Source of the DNA: Curtobacterium sp. GC_Cur_3
GTDB taxonomy: Bacteria > Actinomycetota > Actinomycetes > Actinomycetales > Microbacteriaceae
Assembly (NCBI RefSeq): GCF_026544205.1
Contig: NZ_JALNUI010000011.1
Span: 44,635-108,634, forward strand
DNA length: 64,000 nucleotides
Direction: 5' to 3'
Shown here: positions 1-7,695 of the stretch, piece after piece
Layout: every line of letters begins with the position of its first letter
Position numbering within the stretch: the stretch's first letter is position 1
The notes under the pieces: model-generated
The model's database searches: none
The model's input: the letters and a program-made list of their open reading frames with translations, nothing else
What the model was told of the DNA's origin: nothing
Position numbers and translations under genes: made by a program

Positions 1-422
1 CGCAGGGCCTGCCCGGCTCCCGCTTCGCCGCGCGCATCGTCGCGCAGACGGCCCGCGCGCTCACCGGAATCGAGATCCACCCCGGCGCCCGCATCGGCGC
101 GCGGTTCTTCATCGACCACGGCATGGGCGTCGTCATCGGCGAGACCGCCGTCGTCGGGCACGACGTGCTGATGTTCCACGGCGTGACGCTCGGCGGCCGT
201 GGCGGTGCTCACGGGCCTGGCGCCAAGCGGCACCCGACCGTGGGGGACCGGGTGGTGCTCGGCGCCGGGTCGTCCCTGATCGGTGCGATCACGGTCGGGG
301 ACGACTCCGTCGTCGGCGCGGGCACGGTCGTCACGAAGGACGTTCCCGCGGGGTCGGTCGTCACCGGTGTCGCCGGCGCCGCCCGGCCGCGGTCGGGCGG
401 CGAGGGTGTGCCGGCGCTCTGA
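1..422 (+). CDS. cysE: serine O-acetyltransferase, C-terminal part (5' end outside window)
   Basis: Makes O-acetylserine from serine and acetyl-CoA, the first step of cysteine synthesis. The frame is open from base 3, so only about 139 C-terminal residues are visible. They show the left-handed beta-helix of hexapeptide acyltransferases: [18 protein letters not shown], then [10 protein letters not shown] and VTLGG. The catalytic His lies in IDHG and the second conserved His in KRHPT. The usual GVPAR loop near the C-terminus reads GVAGAARP here, and the tail is short (ends GVPAL). cysK, the usual partner, is probably just upstream, outside the window. Family assignment is firm. Confidence 0.93.
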   Translation, partial: QGLPGSRFAARIVAQTARALTGIEIHPGARIGARFFIDHGMGVVIGETAVVGHDVLMFHGVTLGGRGGAHGPGAKRHPTVGDRVVLGAGSSLIGAITVGDDSVVGAGTVVTKDVPAGSVVTGVAGAARPRSGGEGVPAL

Positions 423-458
423 CGGTGACGCTGCCCCGGCTGGTTCCGGGCGCCGGAG

Positions 459-767
459 TCAGCTCTTCTCGCAGGCGATGCCGTCAGCGTCGCGGTCGGA
501 CTTCTTGTTCGCGTTGTAGAGCGCGTCGTCCTTCTTCACGGTGCCCTTGAGCGCCCGGTAGGTGACCTTGCCGCCGGACGTGACCTTGTTCTGCGTCACC
601 GACTTCTTCGCGATGCCGCCGGAGTAGACCTTGTTGATCGCGGCGCAGTCCTTGTAGACGGTCGGCGCGGCCTGGGCTGAAGCGGCTCCGCCGAGCGACA
701 CGGTGGTCGCCAGGACGGCTGCGGCAGCGGACAGGCCGATGGTGCGGATGACACGGTTGGTGCGCAC
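459..767 (-). CDS. secreted excalibur calcium-binding domain protein
   Basis: Small exported protein of about 102 residues. The GTG at 767 follows a GGGGGAA ribosome site and puts a clean signal peptide at the N-terminus (RTNRVIRTIGL, then an Ala-rich core ending ASAQA-AP). A start at 818 would place 17 charged residues before it. The mature part begins YKDCAAINKVY and ends with the excalibur signature DRDADGIACE, an EF-hand-like DxDxDG loop followed by a conserved Cys; the partner Cys is in KDCAA. Excalibur domains are presumed to bind calcium in extracellular proteins; no enzyme domain is attached here. It stands alone, divergent from the YjbR gene. Confidence 0.82.
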   Translation of the reverse strand: MRTNRVIRTIGLSAAAAVLATTVSLGGAASAQAAPTVYKDCAAINKVYSGGIAKKSVTQNKVTSGGKVTYRALKGTVKKDDALYNANKKSDRDADGIACEKS

Positions 768-874
768 GGATTCCCCCGGGAGGTCGATGCCACGTCGGGT
801 ACGCGGCACGCTGATCATAGGGATTCCTCAGGAAATGCGGAAGGGTTGTCGTGCGTCTGCGGCATGCTGGCGGG

Positions 875-1288
875 ATGGACGGGGAAGCCCTGCACGAGGT
901 CGCACTGCGGACGGCCCTCGCGCTGCCCGCGACCGAGGAGACGCAGCCCTTCGGTGAGGGCGCGATCGTGGTGAAGGTCGTCGGGAAGATGTTCGTGATG
1001 ACGACCGAGCTGCGGGGCGTCCCGATCGTGAACCTCAAGTGCGCTCCGCCCCACGGTGCGGCGCTGGTGCGTGACCTCGCCGAGGTCACGCCGGGGTGGC
1101 ACATGGACAAGCGGCACTGGATCACGCTGTCGCCGGGGCCGGGCATCGACGAGGTCCTGGTGGAGGACCTGGTCGCCAATGCCTGGGACCTCGTCGTGGC
1201 CGGTCTCCCGCGGGCGCGGCGGCCGCTCGACCCCACGCGGGGCGATGTCCTCCCGCCGACCCCAGGGCCAGCAGACCAGCGCCCCTAG
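875..1288 (+). CDS. MmcQ/YjbR family protein
   Basis: A 137-residue protein of the MmcQ/YjbR family (CyaY-like fold, often annotated as DNA-binding; biochemical role not established). Recognised from the ALALPATEETQPFGEGAIVVKV start, the VNLKCAPP strand and the PGWHMDKRHWITL segment typical of the family. The ATG at 875 gives the family start (MDGEALHEVAL); an upstream ATG at 851 only adds non-conserved residues. The stop codon overlaps that of the convergent MOSC gene through a shared CTAG at 1285-1288. Confidence 0.8.
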   Translation: MDGEALHEVALRTALALPATEETQPFGEGAIVVKVVGKMFVMTTELRGVPIVNLKCAPPHGAALVRDLAEVTPGWHMDKRHWITLSPGPGIDEVLVEDLVANAWDLVVAGLPRARRPLDPTRGDVLPPTPGPADQRP

Positions 1289-1932
1289 ACGCCCCCGCGG
1301 ATCCGCCCCGTCGCCAGCGCCTTGCGCGCCTCGCGCTCCACCTTCGGTGCGACCGGCCGGTCGACGTCGAGCACGGCCTGCGCCTGCTCCTGCGTGAGCC
1401 CGGCGAACATGTCGCCGATGGTGACGCCGTGCGCGGGCCGGTCGATGACGGTGATCGAGTCACCCGCGGCGACCGGTCCCGACTTCAGCACGCGGAGGTA
1501 CGCGCCGGGGCGGCCCTCGTCCGCGAACCGCTTCACCCACTTCGTGACGCCCATCCGCCGGGCGAAGGTGCCGCAGGGTGTGCGCGGGATCGTCACCTCG
1601 AGCAGCAGGGTCTCGCCGACGCGCCAGCGCTCCCCGATGACCGCTCCGGTGACCTCGACCCCGGAGGTGCGGAGGTTCTCGCCGAAGAGCCCGGCGGGCA
1701 CGGGGCGGTCGAGCATCGCGGCGAAGTGCTCGGCGTCCTCGTCGGCGTACGCGTACACGGCCTGGTCCTCGCCGCCGTGGTGCTTCCGGTCGGCCTGCAC
1801 GTCGGCGTGCAACCCGAGCGGGCGGACGCGGACGGGCCCGTCGACAGGACGTTTGTCGATGGCCGTGACCCCGATGACACCGGAGTCGGGCAGCAGGCGG
1901 TCCACGCGGCAGACGGCGATCACGGTCGACAT
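1285..1932 (-). CDS. MOSC domain protein (YiiM-like)
   Basis: A 215-residue MOSC-domain protein. MOSC proteins bind molybdenum cofactor or handle sulfur; YiiM-type members reduce N-hydroxylated compounds. The domain runs over most of the chain: DKRPVDGPVRVRPLGL near the N-terminus, DRKHHGGEDQAVYAY, then the cysteine motif IPRTPCGTFARRMG where the conserved Cys would ligate the cofactor. The C-terminal 60 residues are a helical tail of the YiiM type. Start ATG at 1932 (MSTVIAVCRVDRL). Single gene, convergent with the YjbR gene. The substrate is unknown. Confidence 0.85.
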   Translation of the reverse strand: MSTVIAVCRVDRLLPDSGVIGVTAIDKRPVDGPVRVRPLGLHADVQADRKHHGGEDQAVYAYADEDAEHFAAMLDRPVPAGLFGENLRTSGVEVTGAVIGERWRVGETLLLEVTIPRTPCGTFARRMGVTKWVKRFADEGRPGAYLRVLKSGPVAAGDSITVIDRPAHGVTIGDMFAGLTQEQAQAVLDVDRPVAPKVEREARKALATGRIRGGV

Positions 1933-2021
1933 GGGTCCACCCTGCCGCATCCCGGGTCCCGACCGGAAGCTGGCAGTTGGCTGGACCCCGTGACGATCCG
2001 CCCGGGCCCGCCGTCCCATCC

Positions 2022-2053
2022 GTGAACGACGAACACCGTGAACGACGAACACC
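2022..2053. repeat. two tandem copies of a 16-bp repeat in the leader of the Asp23 gene
   Basis: GTGAACGACGAACACC occurs twice back to back, 28 bp before the Asp23 start codon. It could be a recent duplication or a paired regulator site for the Asp23-sigma operon; nothing in the sequence distinguishes these. Confidence 0.7.
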
Positions 2054-2080
2054 ACGACCCGCGACAGAAGGAGCACGACC

Positions 2081-2503
2081 ATGACCGACATCACCCGCGC
2101 CACGAGCGCCACCCCCACCGCGTCCGGCACGACCGTCATCGACGACGCCGTCGTCTCGAAGGTCGCCGGCATCGCCGTGCGCGAGGTCCCGGGCGTCCAC
2201 GGCCTCGGCGGCGGCGCAGCCCGTGCCATCGGCGCCCTCCGCGACGCCATCGGCCAGCGCGACCACAGCCAGGGCGTCAAGGTCGAGGTCGGCGAGCACC
2301 AGGTCGCCGCCGACGTCGTCATCGTCGCCGAGTACCCCGTCGCGCTCCAGGACCTCGCCGAAGCCGTCCGCTCGTCGGTCACCCGCGCGATCGAGCAGCT
2401 CGTCGGGCTCGACGTCACCGAGGTGAACGTCACGGTGCAGGACGTCTTCATCCCGGGCGAGGACGACGACGCGAAGGACGACCAGCCGACCCGCGTCGCC
2501 TGA
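2081..2503 (+). CDS. Asp23/Gls24 family envelope stress protein
   Basis: A 140-residue Asp23/Gls24 (alkaline shock) protein. Such proteins sit at the membrane of Gram-positive bacteria and are linked to envelope stress. The domain is clear: VSKVAGIAVREVPGVHGLGG, KVEVGEHQVAADVVIVAEYP, then SSVTRAIEQLVGLDVTEVNV. A charged tail ends EDDDAKDDQPTRVA. The start is fixed by AGAAGGAG before ATG 2081. First gene of an operon with a sigma factor and two further genes; the sigma factor starts 45 bp downstream. Confidence 0.9.
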   Translation: MTDITRATSATPTASGTTVIDDAVVSKVAGIAVREVPGVHGLGGGAARAIGALRDAIGQRDHSQGVKVEVGEHQVAADVVIVAEYPVALQDLAEAVRSSVTRAIEQLVGLDVTEVNVTVQDVFIPGEDDDAKDDQPTRVA

Positions 2504-2548
2504 CGTCCCGTACGGCGTTCCCCCATCACTGACCAGTAGAAGGTAACG

Positions 2549-3115
2549 GTGCAGCACCAACCTCCCGGGACGGCCCTCGTCGACCTGGACGACGGCGTCC
2601 TCGCCGGCCGATCGGCCGACGGGGACGTCCGCGCGTTCGAGGTCCTGATCCGGCGGCACACGCCGCTGCTGAGGGCCTACGCCCGGCGCACGCTCGGCTC
2701 GACCGACGAGCTCGACGACGTCGTGCAGGAGACCTTCATCACCGCGTGGGACAAGCTCGACGCCCTCGAGGACCGCGCGCACGTCCGGGCGTGGATGATG
2801 CGGATCCTCTCGCGGAAGTGCCTCGACCGCATCCGTGCGCGTCGGGACCACGACGACGTCACCGAACTCGAGGTCGCCGCCCCCACCGACGGCGCCCCCG
2901 AGCGGGTCGCCGAGGCACGGGACCGGGAGCACGCGGCCGAGCTCGCGCTGGCGTCCCTGCCCGAGGCGCAGCGGCAGTGCTGGGTGATGAAGGAACTCCT
3001 CGGCTACCGGTACGAGGAGATCGCCGAGGAGCTCGACGTGCCGCTCTCCACCGTCCGGGGACTGCTGTCCCGAGCCCGGAAGAACATGATCAGTCTGATG
3101 GAGGGATGGCGATGA
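2549..3115 (+). CDS. RNA polymerase sigma factor, sigma-70/ECF type
   Basis: A 188-residue group IV (ECF) sigma factor. Region 2 spans about residues 20-95 (AFEVLIRRHTPLLRAYARR, then DDVVQETFITAWDKL) and region 4 about residues 125-185 (LASLPEAQRQCWVMKELLGY, then EEIAEELDVPLSTVRGLLSR). The GTG start at 2549 is set by AGAAGGTAA seven bases upstream. It lies between an Asp23 gene and a gene of unknown function whose ATG overlaps its stop (ATGA at 3112). The genes are therefore co-translated, and the downstream product is the natural candidate for its regulator. It probably responds to envelope stress, judging by its neighbours only. Confidence 0.9.
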   Translation: MQHQPPGTALVDLDDGVLAGRSADGDVRAFEVLIRRHTPLLRAYARRTLGSTDELDDVVQETFITAWDKLDALEDRAHVRAWMMRILSRKCLDRIRARRDHDDVTELEVAAPTDGAPERVAEARDREHAAELALASLPEAQRQCWVMKELLGYRYEEIAEELDVPLSTVRGLLSRARKNMISLMEGWR

Positions 3116-3810
3116 CCGCCGGACCCGACCCCCGCGAGACGGACCCGAGCGTCCTCGCAGCCCTCGAACCGGAGGACCTCGACGGGCACTCGATCGACGA
3201 GCTCGCCGACTACCTCGACGCCGGCATGCAGCCGGCGGACCCGAGCATCGACGACTCGCCGGCCTGCCAGAACGCCCTCGCCGCCATCATCCGGCTGCGG
3301 AACGCCTCGCTCAGCGCCCTCGAGACGGCGGCCCAGCACGAGGCCCCTGCGGACGAGTCCTGGATCGGCGGGGTCCTGGCGAACATCTCGCTCGAGGCCC
3401 GCGCCGGCCGCGACGTCCCCCTGCGCGCCGAGTCCGAGACCGAGCGTCCCGTGATGACCGAGGGTGCGATCCGCTCCCTCGTCCGTCGCGCCGGTGACGC
3501 CGTCCCCGGCATCGTCGTCTCCCGGTGCTCCATCGACGGCGACGTCACCGTCTTCGCCGCACCGGTCCGCGTGACGGTCGAGGTCGCGATCATCGCCGGC
3601 CCCGCCATCCACGCGACGGCCGAGCTGGTCCGCACCGGCGTGAGCGTCGCGCTGGCGGAGCAGACCGACCTGGTCGTCGAGGCCGTCGACGTGCTGGTCC
3701 GCGACCTCCTGGTCGACCCGGCAGCCGTCACCGAAGCCGCCTCCGGACGCACCCGCACGGTCGACCCGACCGACACCACCGACAGCACCGCAGGGGAGGC
3801 CGACGCATGA
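3112..3810 (+). CDS. Asp23-like protein, candidate partner or anti-sigma of the preceding sigma factor
   Basis: A 232-residue soluble protein not matching a named family with certainty. Residues 1-110 are acidic and helical (DLDGHSIDELADYLDAGMQP). Residues 110-205 look like a diverged Asp23 domain (AIRSLVRRAGDAVPGIVV, VTVEVAIIAGPAIHATAELV, VVEAVDVLVRDLLV). No transmembrane helix or zinc-binding anti-sigma HxxxCxxC motif is visible. ATG 3112 is preferred over ATG 3106 because GGAGGG sits six bases before it and touches the latter. It overlaps the sigma factor by ATGA and the next gene by ATGA. Translational coupling suggests that it controls or works with the sigma factor; this is an inference. 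Confidence 0.75.
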   Translation: MTAGPDPRETDPSVLAALEPEDLDGHSIDELADYLDAGMQPADPSIDDSPACQNALAAIIRLRNASLSALETAAQHEAPADESWIGGVLANISLEARAGRDVPLRAESETERPVMTEGAIRSLVRRAGDAVPGIVVSRCSIDGDVTVFAAPVRVTVEVAIIAGPAIHATAELVRTGVSVALAEQTDLVVEAVDVLVRDLLVDPAAVTEAASGRTRTVDPTDTTDSTAGEADA

Positions 3811-4178
3811 GCGACACCGACGACACCCGTGACACCGGCACGCCGGTCCCCGCCACCACCCCGACCGAGCCCACGACGTGGTCGGCCACGGCCCTCGCCG
3901 CGATCGAGGCCGTCGTCCTCGGTGTCCCCGGCGTCGCCGACGTCTTCCGCGCCCGACCGACCGTGCAGAGCGCCGTCGCCGCGATCCGCGTCGGCGTCAC
4001 CCCGACGGTCAGCCGCCTGGTGCTCGACGGCGCCGTGCTCCGCATCGTGATCGGCACCGACGGTTTCGCACCGGCCCCGGCCGTCGCCCGCGCCGTGCAC
4101 GACGCCGCCCTCGACGAAGCTGCACGACACCGTCTCGTGCTCTCGCGGGTCGACGTCCGCATCGCCCGCATCGGCTGA
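3807..4178 (+). CDS. hypothetical protein, small Asp23-operon partner
   Basis: A 123-residue protein. After a Thr/Asp-rich N-terminal 25 residues it shows SATALAAIEAVVLGVPGVAD, followed by alternating beta and alpha segments (VAAIRVGVTPTVSRLVLDG, VHDAALDEAARHRLVLSRVD). This pattern, with a 'VPGVADVF' turn like the 'VPGV' of Asp23 proteins, suggests a third Asp23-related fold, but similarity is weak. ATG 3807 overlaps the previous stop (ATGA). Last gene of the operon; a strong hairpin follows at 4191-4236. Confidence 0.72.
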   Translation: MSDTDDTRDTGTPVPATTPTEPTTWSATALAAIEAVVLGVPGVADVFRARPTVQSAVAAIRVGVTPTVSRLVLDGAVLRIVIGTDGFAPAPAVARAVHDAALDEAARHRLVLSRVDVRIARIG

Positions 4179-4190
4179 CGCGACCCCAGA

Positions 4191-4236
4191 GCGGACGGGA
4201 GGCCCGTGGCGGCGCCGCCACGGGCCTCCTGTCCGC
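4191..4236. terminator. intrinsic hairpin between convergent genes
   Basis: Two 23-base arms pair at 22 of 23 positions with no loop spacer beyond the central GGC/GCC. The core is GGAGGCCCGTGGCGG. No T-tract follows, as is usual for such GC-rich genomes. It lies between the Asp23 operon and the convergent MarR gene and probably stops both. It belongs to the same sequence type as the hairpin at 5244-5287. Confidence 0.8.
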
Positions 4237-4245
4237 CGGTGGAAC

Positions 4246-4770
4246 TCACGGAGCCGGGTCTGCTCCCGATGCCAGGAGCTCGTGCCGCAACGCGGCCGCG
4301 AGACGGGACGCGAACCGCTCGACCGCCCCCGCTTCGGCCGCACTGAGCGCGTCGATCGCGGCGATGACGGGCGACCGCAGATGTCCGTAGGCGCGAGCCA
4401 GGTCGTCCACGGCCGTGCCCGACGGGAGCACGACGATGCCGCGACGGTCCTTCGGGTTCGGTCGGCGCTCGGCCCGACCGTCCCGCACGAGCCGGTCGAC
4501 GAGCTTCGTGATGCCCGCGGTGGAGAGCCGGAGCGTCCGCGCCAGCTCCGTCGGGTTCACGGAGCGGCCCTCCTGGTGGGCCTGCACGAGGTGTCGGAGC
4601 GCGAGCGCGTCGACCGGCAGCATCTGCAGATCGCGCAGCGCTCGTTCGTCCGCGTCGTGGACGCTGTCGCTGAGAGCCTGCAGGCTCGCGATCGCGGCCG
4701 CGCCCTCCGGGGTGCTCGGCTGCAGGCCGCCACCGTCAGAGCGTTCGCGGATCGTCTCGTCGGTGCTCAT
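4246..4770 (-). CDS. MarR family transcriptional regulator
   Basis: A 174-residue MarR-type winged-helix regulator. The DNA-binding part is centred on residues 65-125: VNPTELARTLRLSTAGITKL is the recognition helix region and DGRAERRPNPKDRRGIVV the wing with its conserved D-R. Helices for dimerisation flank it. It is divergent from a small membrane protein at 4916. The 145-bp gap holds an inverted repeat (4851-4870) that is a candidate operator. The ligand is unknown. Confidence 0.88.
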   Translation of the reverse strand: MSTDETIRERSDGGGLQPSTPEGAAAIASLQALSDSVHDADERALRDLQMLPVDALALRHLVQAHQEGRSVNPTELARTLRLSTAGITKLVDRLVRDGRAERRPNPKDRRGIVVLPSGTAVDDLARAYGHLRSPVIAAIDALSAAEAGAVERFASRLAAALRHELLASGADPAP

Positions 4771-4850
4771 GCTGTCTCAGCCCCTCGTCATGTGGACAAA
4801 CGCACGTCCCATGATGCTCCTGTGGCCCGGAACTGGGTTGGTAATCAGCT

Positions 4851-4870
4851 GAGTGAGACAACTGTCACTC
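4851..4870. promoter_or_regulatory. inverted repeat, candidate MarR operator
   Basis: GAGTGA and TCACTC arms separated by 8 bp lie between the divergent MarR gene and the small membrane-protein gene. MarR proteins often bind such sites near their own gene. Only position and symmetry support this. Confidence 0.35.
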
Positions 4871-4915
4871 CCCGACGCCACCGACCCGCGGTGGCGGAGA
4901 TCAGAAGGAGTGACC

Positions 4916-5221
4916 ATGTCGAACACCTCAGGGAACCCCGCACGGCACGACACCGTCGTCCGTCGCACCTGGAACGAGACCAAGTCCGCCCTCAAGACCA
5001 CGGAGTTCTACGCCTGGCTCGTCGTGTCGATCGCGATCCTCATCGCGGCAGCCGTGACCGACGACGGTGACGACGGACAGCGCTTCGGTGCGGACCACGC
5101 GTGGCTCTACGTTGCCGTCGTGACCGCCGCCTACATCGTCAGCCGCGGGATCGCGAAGTCGGGCGTGCGCAAGCCCGACCACGACGAGGACCACCGCGAC
5201 CACAACGGCCGTTCGGTCTGA
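4916..5221 (+). CDS. small two-helix membrane protein
   Basis: A 101-residue protein. An ideal AGAAGGAG site precedes ATG 4916 by five bases; an upstream in-frame ATG (4853) lacks one. Two transmembrane segments are visible, about residues 36-54 (FYAWLVVSIAILIAAAVTD) and 70-90 (HAWLYVAVVTAAYIVSRGIA), with a short polar loop containing DDGDDGQ and a His/Asp-rich C-terminal tail. Proteins of this build are common in Microbacteriaceae but have no known function. Divergent from MarR. Confidence 0.75.
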   Translation: MSNTSGNPARHDTVVRRTWNETKSALKTTEFYAWLVVSIAILIAAAVTDDGDDGQRFGADHAWLYVAVVTAAYIVSRGIAKSGVRKPDHDEDHRDHNGRSV

Positions 5222-5243
5222 CCGCAGGACACGGCGTCCGCAG

Positions 5244-5287
5244 CGGACGGGAGGCTCGTGGCGGCGCCGCCACGAGCCTCCCGTCCG
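5244..5287. terminator. perfect 22-bp-arm hairpin carrying paired GGGAGGCTCG motifs
   Basis: A perfect inverted repeat with 22-base arms (CGGACGGGAGGCTCGTGG and on to GGC, then its complement) lies between the small membrane gene (+) and the convergent ltrA-like gene (-). It is a likely bidirectional terminator. It holds one GGGAGGCTCG and one CGAGCCTCCC copy of the dispersed 10-mer. Confidence 0.82.
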
Positions 5288-5307
5288 TCATCGGGCCGGG
5301 CCAGGAG

Positions 5308-6477
5308 TCACGGGGTCCTGCCTGCGGGGAGGGGGACGGCGGCGACTTCGAGCACCACGACGATCGCGGCCACCAGCAGCGCCGTCGCGACGAGTGACGC
5401 AGCCGGCACGGCGATGCTCGCGACGATCGCGACGGTGAGGACGACGACGGTCACGTTCGCGCGGACCGTGAGCGACGGCCGCAGGGCCAGCGCCCAGATG
5501 GCGGTGACGAACACCGCCACGGGGACCGCGACGGTGGCGGCGACCGAGGCGTGCGACAGGTCCGCGTGGCCGGCGTCGGCGCTCACCGCGACCTCGATGC
5601 CGGCGGGCAGGGCGGCAGCTGCTGCGAACACGACGTAGTGCCCGTACCCGAACAGGAGCGCACTCGGCAGGCCGCGGATGTGCTCGTGCTGCTCGCGGGA
5701 GAAGTAGATCCACCACAGTCCGGCGACGATGACGAGCCCTCCGGCCGCGAGGACCAGGAGCGGCGCCAGGTGTTCGGCGTCGTGCAGGCCGTCGATGACC
5801 GCGTTCGCGGAGGCGACGAGCCCCTCACCGAGGACGATCAGCGTGAACAGCGAGTAGCGCTCGGCGATGTGGTGTCGGTGCCAGGGGGTCGTCGCGGTGC
5901 CGGACTCCGCCCACACCGGGACGGCCAGCTCGAGCAGCACGAGCACCGGAGCCACGAACGGCACGGCGCCGGCGGGCAGGATCAGCATCAGGACCCACAG
6001 GGCCTGCACGACGACGATGCCCACGGCGTAGCGCACCGCGTTCGACCGGTAGGCCGGACTGGACGCGGCGGCGCGGATCCACTGCGCGACGAGGGCCAGG
6101 CGCATCACCACGTACCCGATGACGACGACGGTGAAGTCGTTGTCCCGCATCGCCGGACCGACCCCTGCGGCGAGCACCAGCACGCCGGCCATCTGCACGA
6201 AGGTCGTGACGCGGTACAGCCAGTCGTCGGTGTCGAACGAGGTGGCGAACCACGTGAAGTTGATCCAGGCCCACCAGATCGAGAAGAAGACCAGCGCGTA
6301 GGAGAGGACCGCGGCGGTGACGTGCCCCTCGGCCTCGATCTCGTGCAGGTTCATCGCGGCGAAGCCCACCGCGACGACGAACACCAGGTCGAACAGTAGC
6401 TCGAGCGGGCTCGCGGCGCGGTGGTCCTCGGCGGGGTCGCGGGGTGCCATGCGGCGCAGTCCGGTCAGGAGGGTCAC
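5308..6477 (-). CDS. low temperature requirement protein A (LtrA) family
   Basis: A 389-residue integral membrane protein of the LtrA family (PF06772), named for a Listeria protein needed at low temperature; the biochemical function is unknown. The N-terminal signature SPLELLFDLVFVVAVGFAAM with the conserved ELxFDLVFV motif is clear, as are FFSIWWAWINFTWFATSFDT and the HHIAERYSLFTLIVLGEGLV segment, a hallmark with conserved H-E-R-x-x-L-F. About ten hydrophobic segments are spaced over the chain. Start at 6477 or at the internal ATG (MAPRDPAEDHR). Single gene. Confidence 0.9.
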   Translation of the reverse strand: MTLLTGLRRMAPRDPAEDHRAASPLELLFDLVFVVAVGFAAMNLHEIEAEGHVTAAVLSYALVFFSIWWAWINFTWFATSFDTDDWLYRVTTFVQMAGVLVLAAGVGPAMRDNDFTVVVIGYVVMRLALVAQWIRAAASSPAYRSNAVRYAVGIVVVQALWVLMLILPAGAVPFVAPVLVLLELAVPVWAESGTATTPWHRHHIAERYSLFTLIVLGEGLVASANAVIDGLHDAEHLAPLLVLAAGGLVIVAGLWWIYFSREQHEHIRGLPSALLFGYGHYVVFAAAAALPAGIEVAVSADAGHADLSHASVAATVAVPVAVFVTAIWALALRPSLTVRANVTVVVLTVAIVASIAVPAASLVATALLVAAIVVVLEVAAVPLPAGRTP

Positions 6478-6494
6478 GGGGTCTGCTTACACGA

Positions 6495-6526
6495 CGACGG
6501 GCCCCGGGGGAACCCGGGACCCGTCG
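6495..6526 (-). terminator. hairpin terminator after the SLT-like gene
   Basis: CGACGGGCCCCGGG pairs with CCCGGGACCCGTCG (13 of 14) around a 4-base loop. It lies directly after the stop of the minus-strand gene at 6545 and before ltrA on the same strand. Confidence 0.7.
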
Positions 6527-6544
6527 ACCGTGCGTGTCGCTCGC

Positions 6545-7483
6545 TCAGTAGAAGTTGTTCGCCTGCGAGTGGCCCCAGGCGGCGCACGGGGTGCCGTACG
6601 CGGCGGCGATGTACTGCAGCCCCCAGGTCACCTGGGTGGTGGCGTTGGTCTGCCAGTCGGCCGCGACCGTCCCCATCTTCGACCCGGGCAGCGCCTGCGG
6701 GATCCCCGTGGCACCGCCGTTCGCGTTGTACGCGCGGTAGTTCCAGCCGGACTCCTTGGTCCACAGATTGTCCAGGCACTGGAACTGGTCGGCACCCCAG
6801 CCGTACCGCGAGGACGCCATGGCGCTCGCGGTCGCCTTGGCACCGGCGGGGGTGTTCGCCGCCGCCTGGAGTGCTGCGGCCTTCGCGGCTGCTGCTGCCG
6901 CTGCGTCGGCCGCGGCCTTCGCTGCTGCGGCGTCCGCCTGGGCCTTCGCAGCGGCGACGCGAGCGTCGGCGTCGCGCTTGTCCTGGTCGGCGCTCGCCTG
7001 GGCGACGTCCTGCACGGTGTCGACGGTCGACTCGATCCGGTCGCTCAGCGCGCCACCCGAGAGCGTCGGGTAGTCGGACAGCGCCGAGATGTGCCGCTCG
7101 AGCACCGTCGTGTCGGTCTTGTCGTTGGCGTCCGCGACGACCGTGCGCGCGGTGACGATGGTCGCCGCCGCCTGGGCCCGGTCGAGGGCGGTGCCGTGGA
7201 GTGCTGCCACCGGGGTCGCGGAGGCGCTGGCCGTCGGGACGCCGAGTGCCTCACCGATGGCCGGCTGCGTGCCGACCGCGAGGGCACCGCCGGCGACCGC
7301 GAGGACCGCCGCGCCGCTGACGGCGAGGACCCCGCGACGGCGCATGGCCCGTCGGAACCGGCGGCTCGGGGTGTCGAGCGCCTGCCGGCGGGTGGTGGGA
7401 GTGGTGCTCGTGCTGGTGCTGGTGCTGGTGCTGGTGCTCGTGCTCGTGCTCGTGCTCTGGGGGAGAGGGTGCTGTCCTGTCAT
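6545..7483 (-). CDS. exported lytic-transglycosylase-like / aggregation-promoting-factor C-terminal domain protein
   Basis: A 312-residue secreted cell-wall protein. Residues 10-28 are a Ser-Thr repeat, followed by a basic stretch (RRFRRAMRRRG) and a hydrophobic export segment (VLAVSGAAVLAVAGGALAVG). An Ala-rich coiled coil occupies about residues 165-225. The C-terminal 85 residues are the transglycosylase-like domain: LDNLWTKESGWNYRAYN with the catalytic Glu in KESGW, then GGATGIPQALPGSKMG and WGLQYIAAAYGTPCAAWGH. It would cut or remodel peptidoglycan. The 230-bp leader contains a paired GTAACG box (7696-7712). If translation began at the internal MRRRGVL, the Ser-Thr repeat would lie outside the protein, but the frame is open to 7483. 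Confidence 0.85.
   Translation of the reverse strand: MTGQHPLPQSTSTSTSTSTSTSTSTSTTPTTRRQALDTPSRRFRRAMRRRGVLAVSGAAVLAVAGGALAVGTQPAIGEALGVPTASASATPVAALHGTALDRAQAAATIVTARTVVADANDKTDTTVLERHISALSDYPTLSGGALSDRIESTVDTVQDVAQASADQDKRDADARVAAAKAQADAAAAKAAADAAAAAAAKAAALQAAANTPAGAKATASAMASSRYGWGADQFQCLDNLWTKESGWNYRAYNANGGATGIPQALPGSKMGTVAADWQTNATTQVTWGLQYIAAAYGTPCAAWGHSQANNFY
7404..7457 (-). repeat. nine tandem hexamers coding (Ser-Thr)n
   Basis: Nine GTGCTG/GTGCTC units on the plus strand encode alternating Ser-Thr near the N-terminus of the SLT-like protein. Hexamer changes keep the frame, so copy number could vary without loss of the gene. Confidence 0.85.
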
Positions 7484-7695
7484 CGTTTCCGGTGGTCAGG
7501 CGACTCCGTGCGTGCGCGCTGCGTCGTCGCGCGGGCACGGGGAGCCGGGGGAGACCGGACGGTGGTGTGGGGCCCGTCCGTCCGCCGGTGCGTGGCCGTG
7601 TGGGGCGGCCGCCGCGGTGGCGAAGCGGCAACGATGACTCGTCACCCTGAACGGTTGATCCGTTCCGGCCCCCGCTGGACGCTCTCGGAGGCCTG

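Noticed and set aside
7484..7690. A c-di-AMP (ydaO-type) riboswitch in the leader of the SLT-like gene
   Set aside because: Such riboswitches often precede actinobacterial wall hydrolases and the leader is long and structured, but I could not find the conserved GGGGAACC / GGGGTGAATC and CAGCTAAC elements in order on the minus strand.
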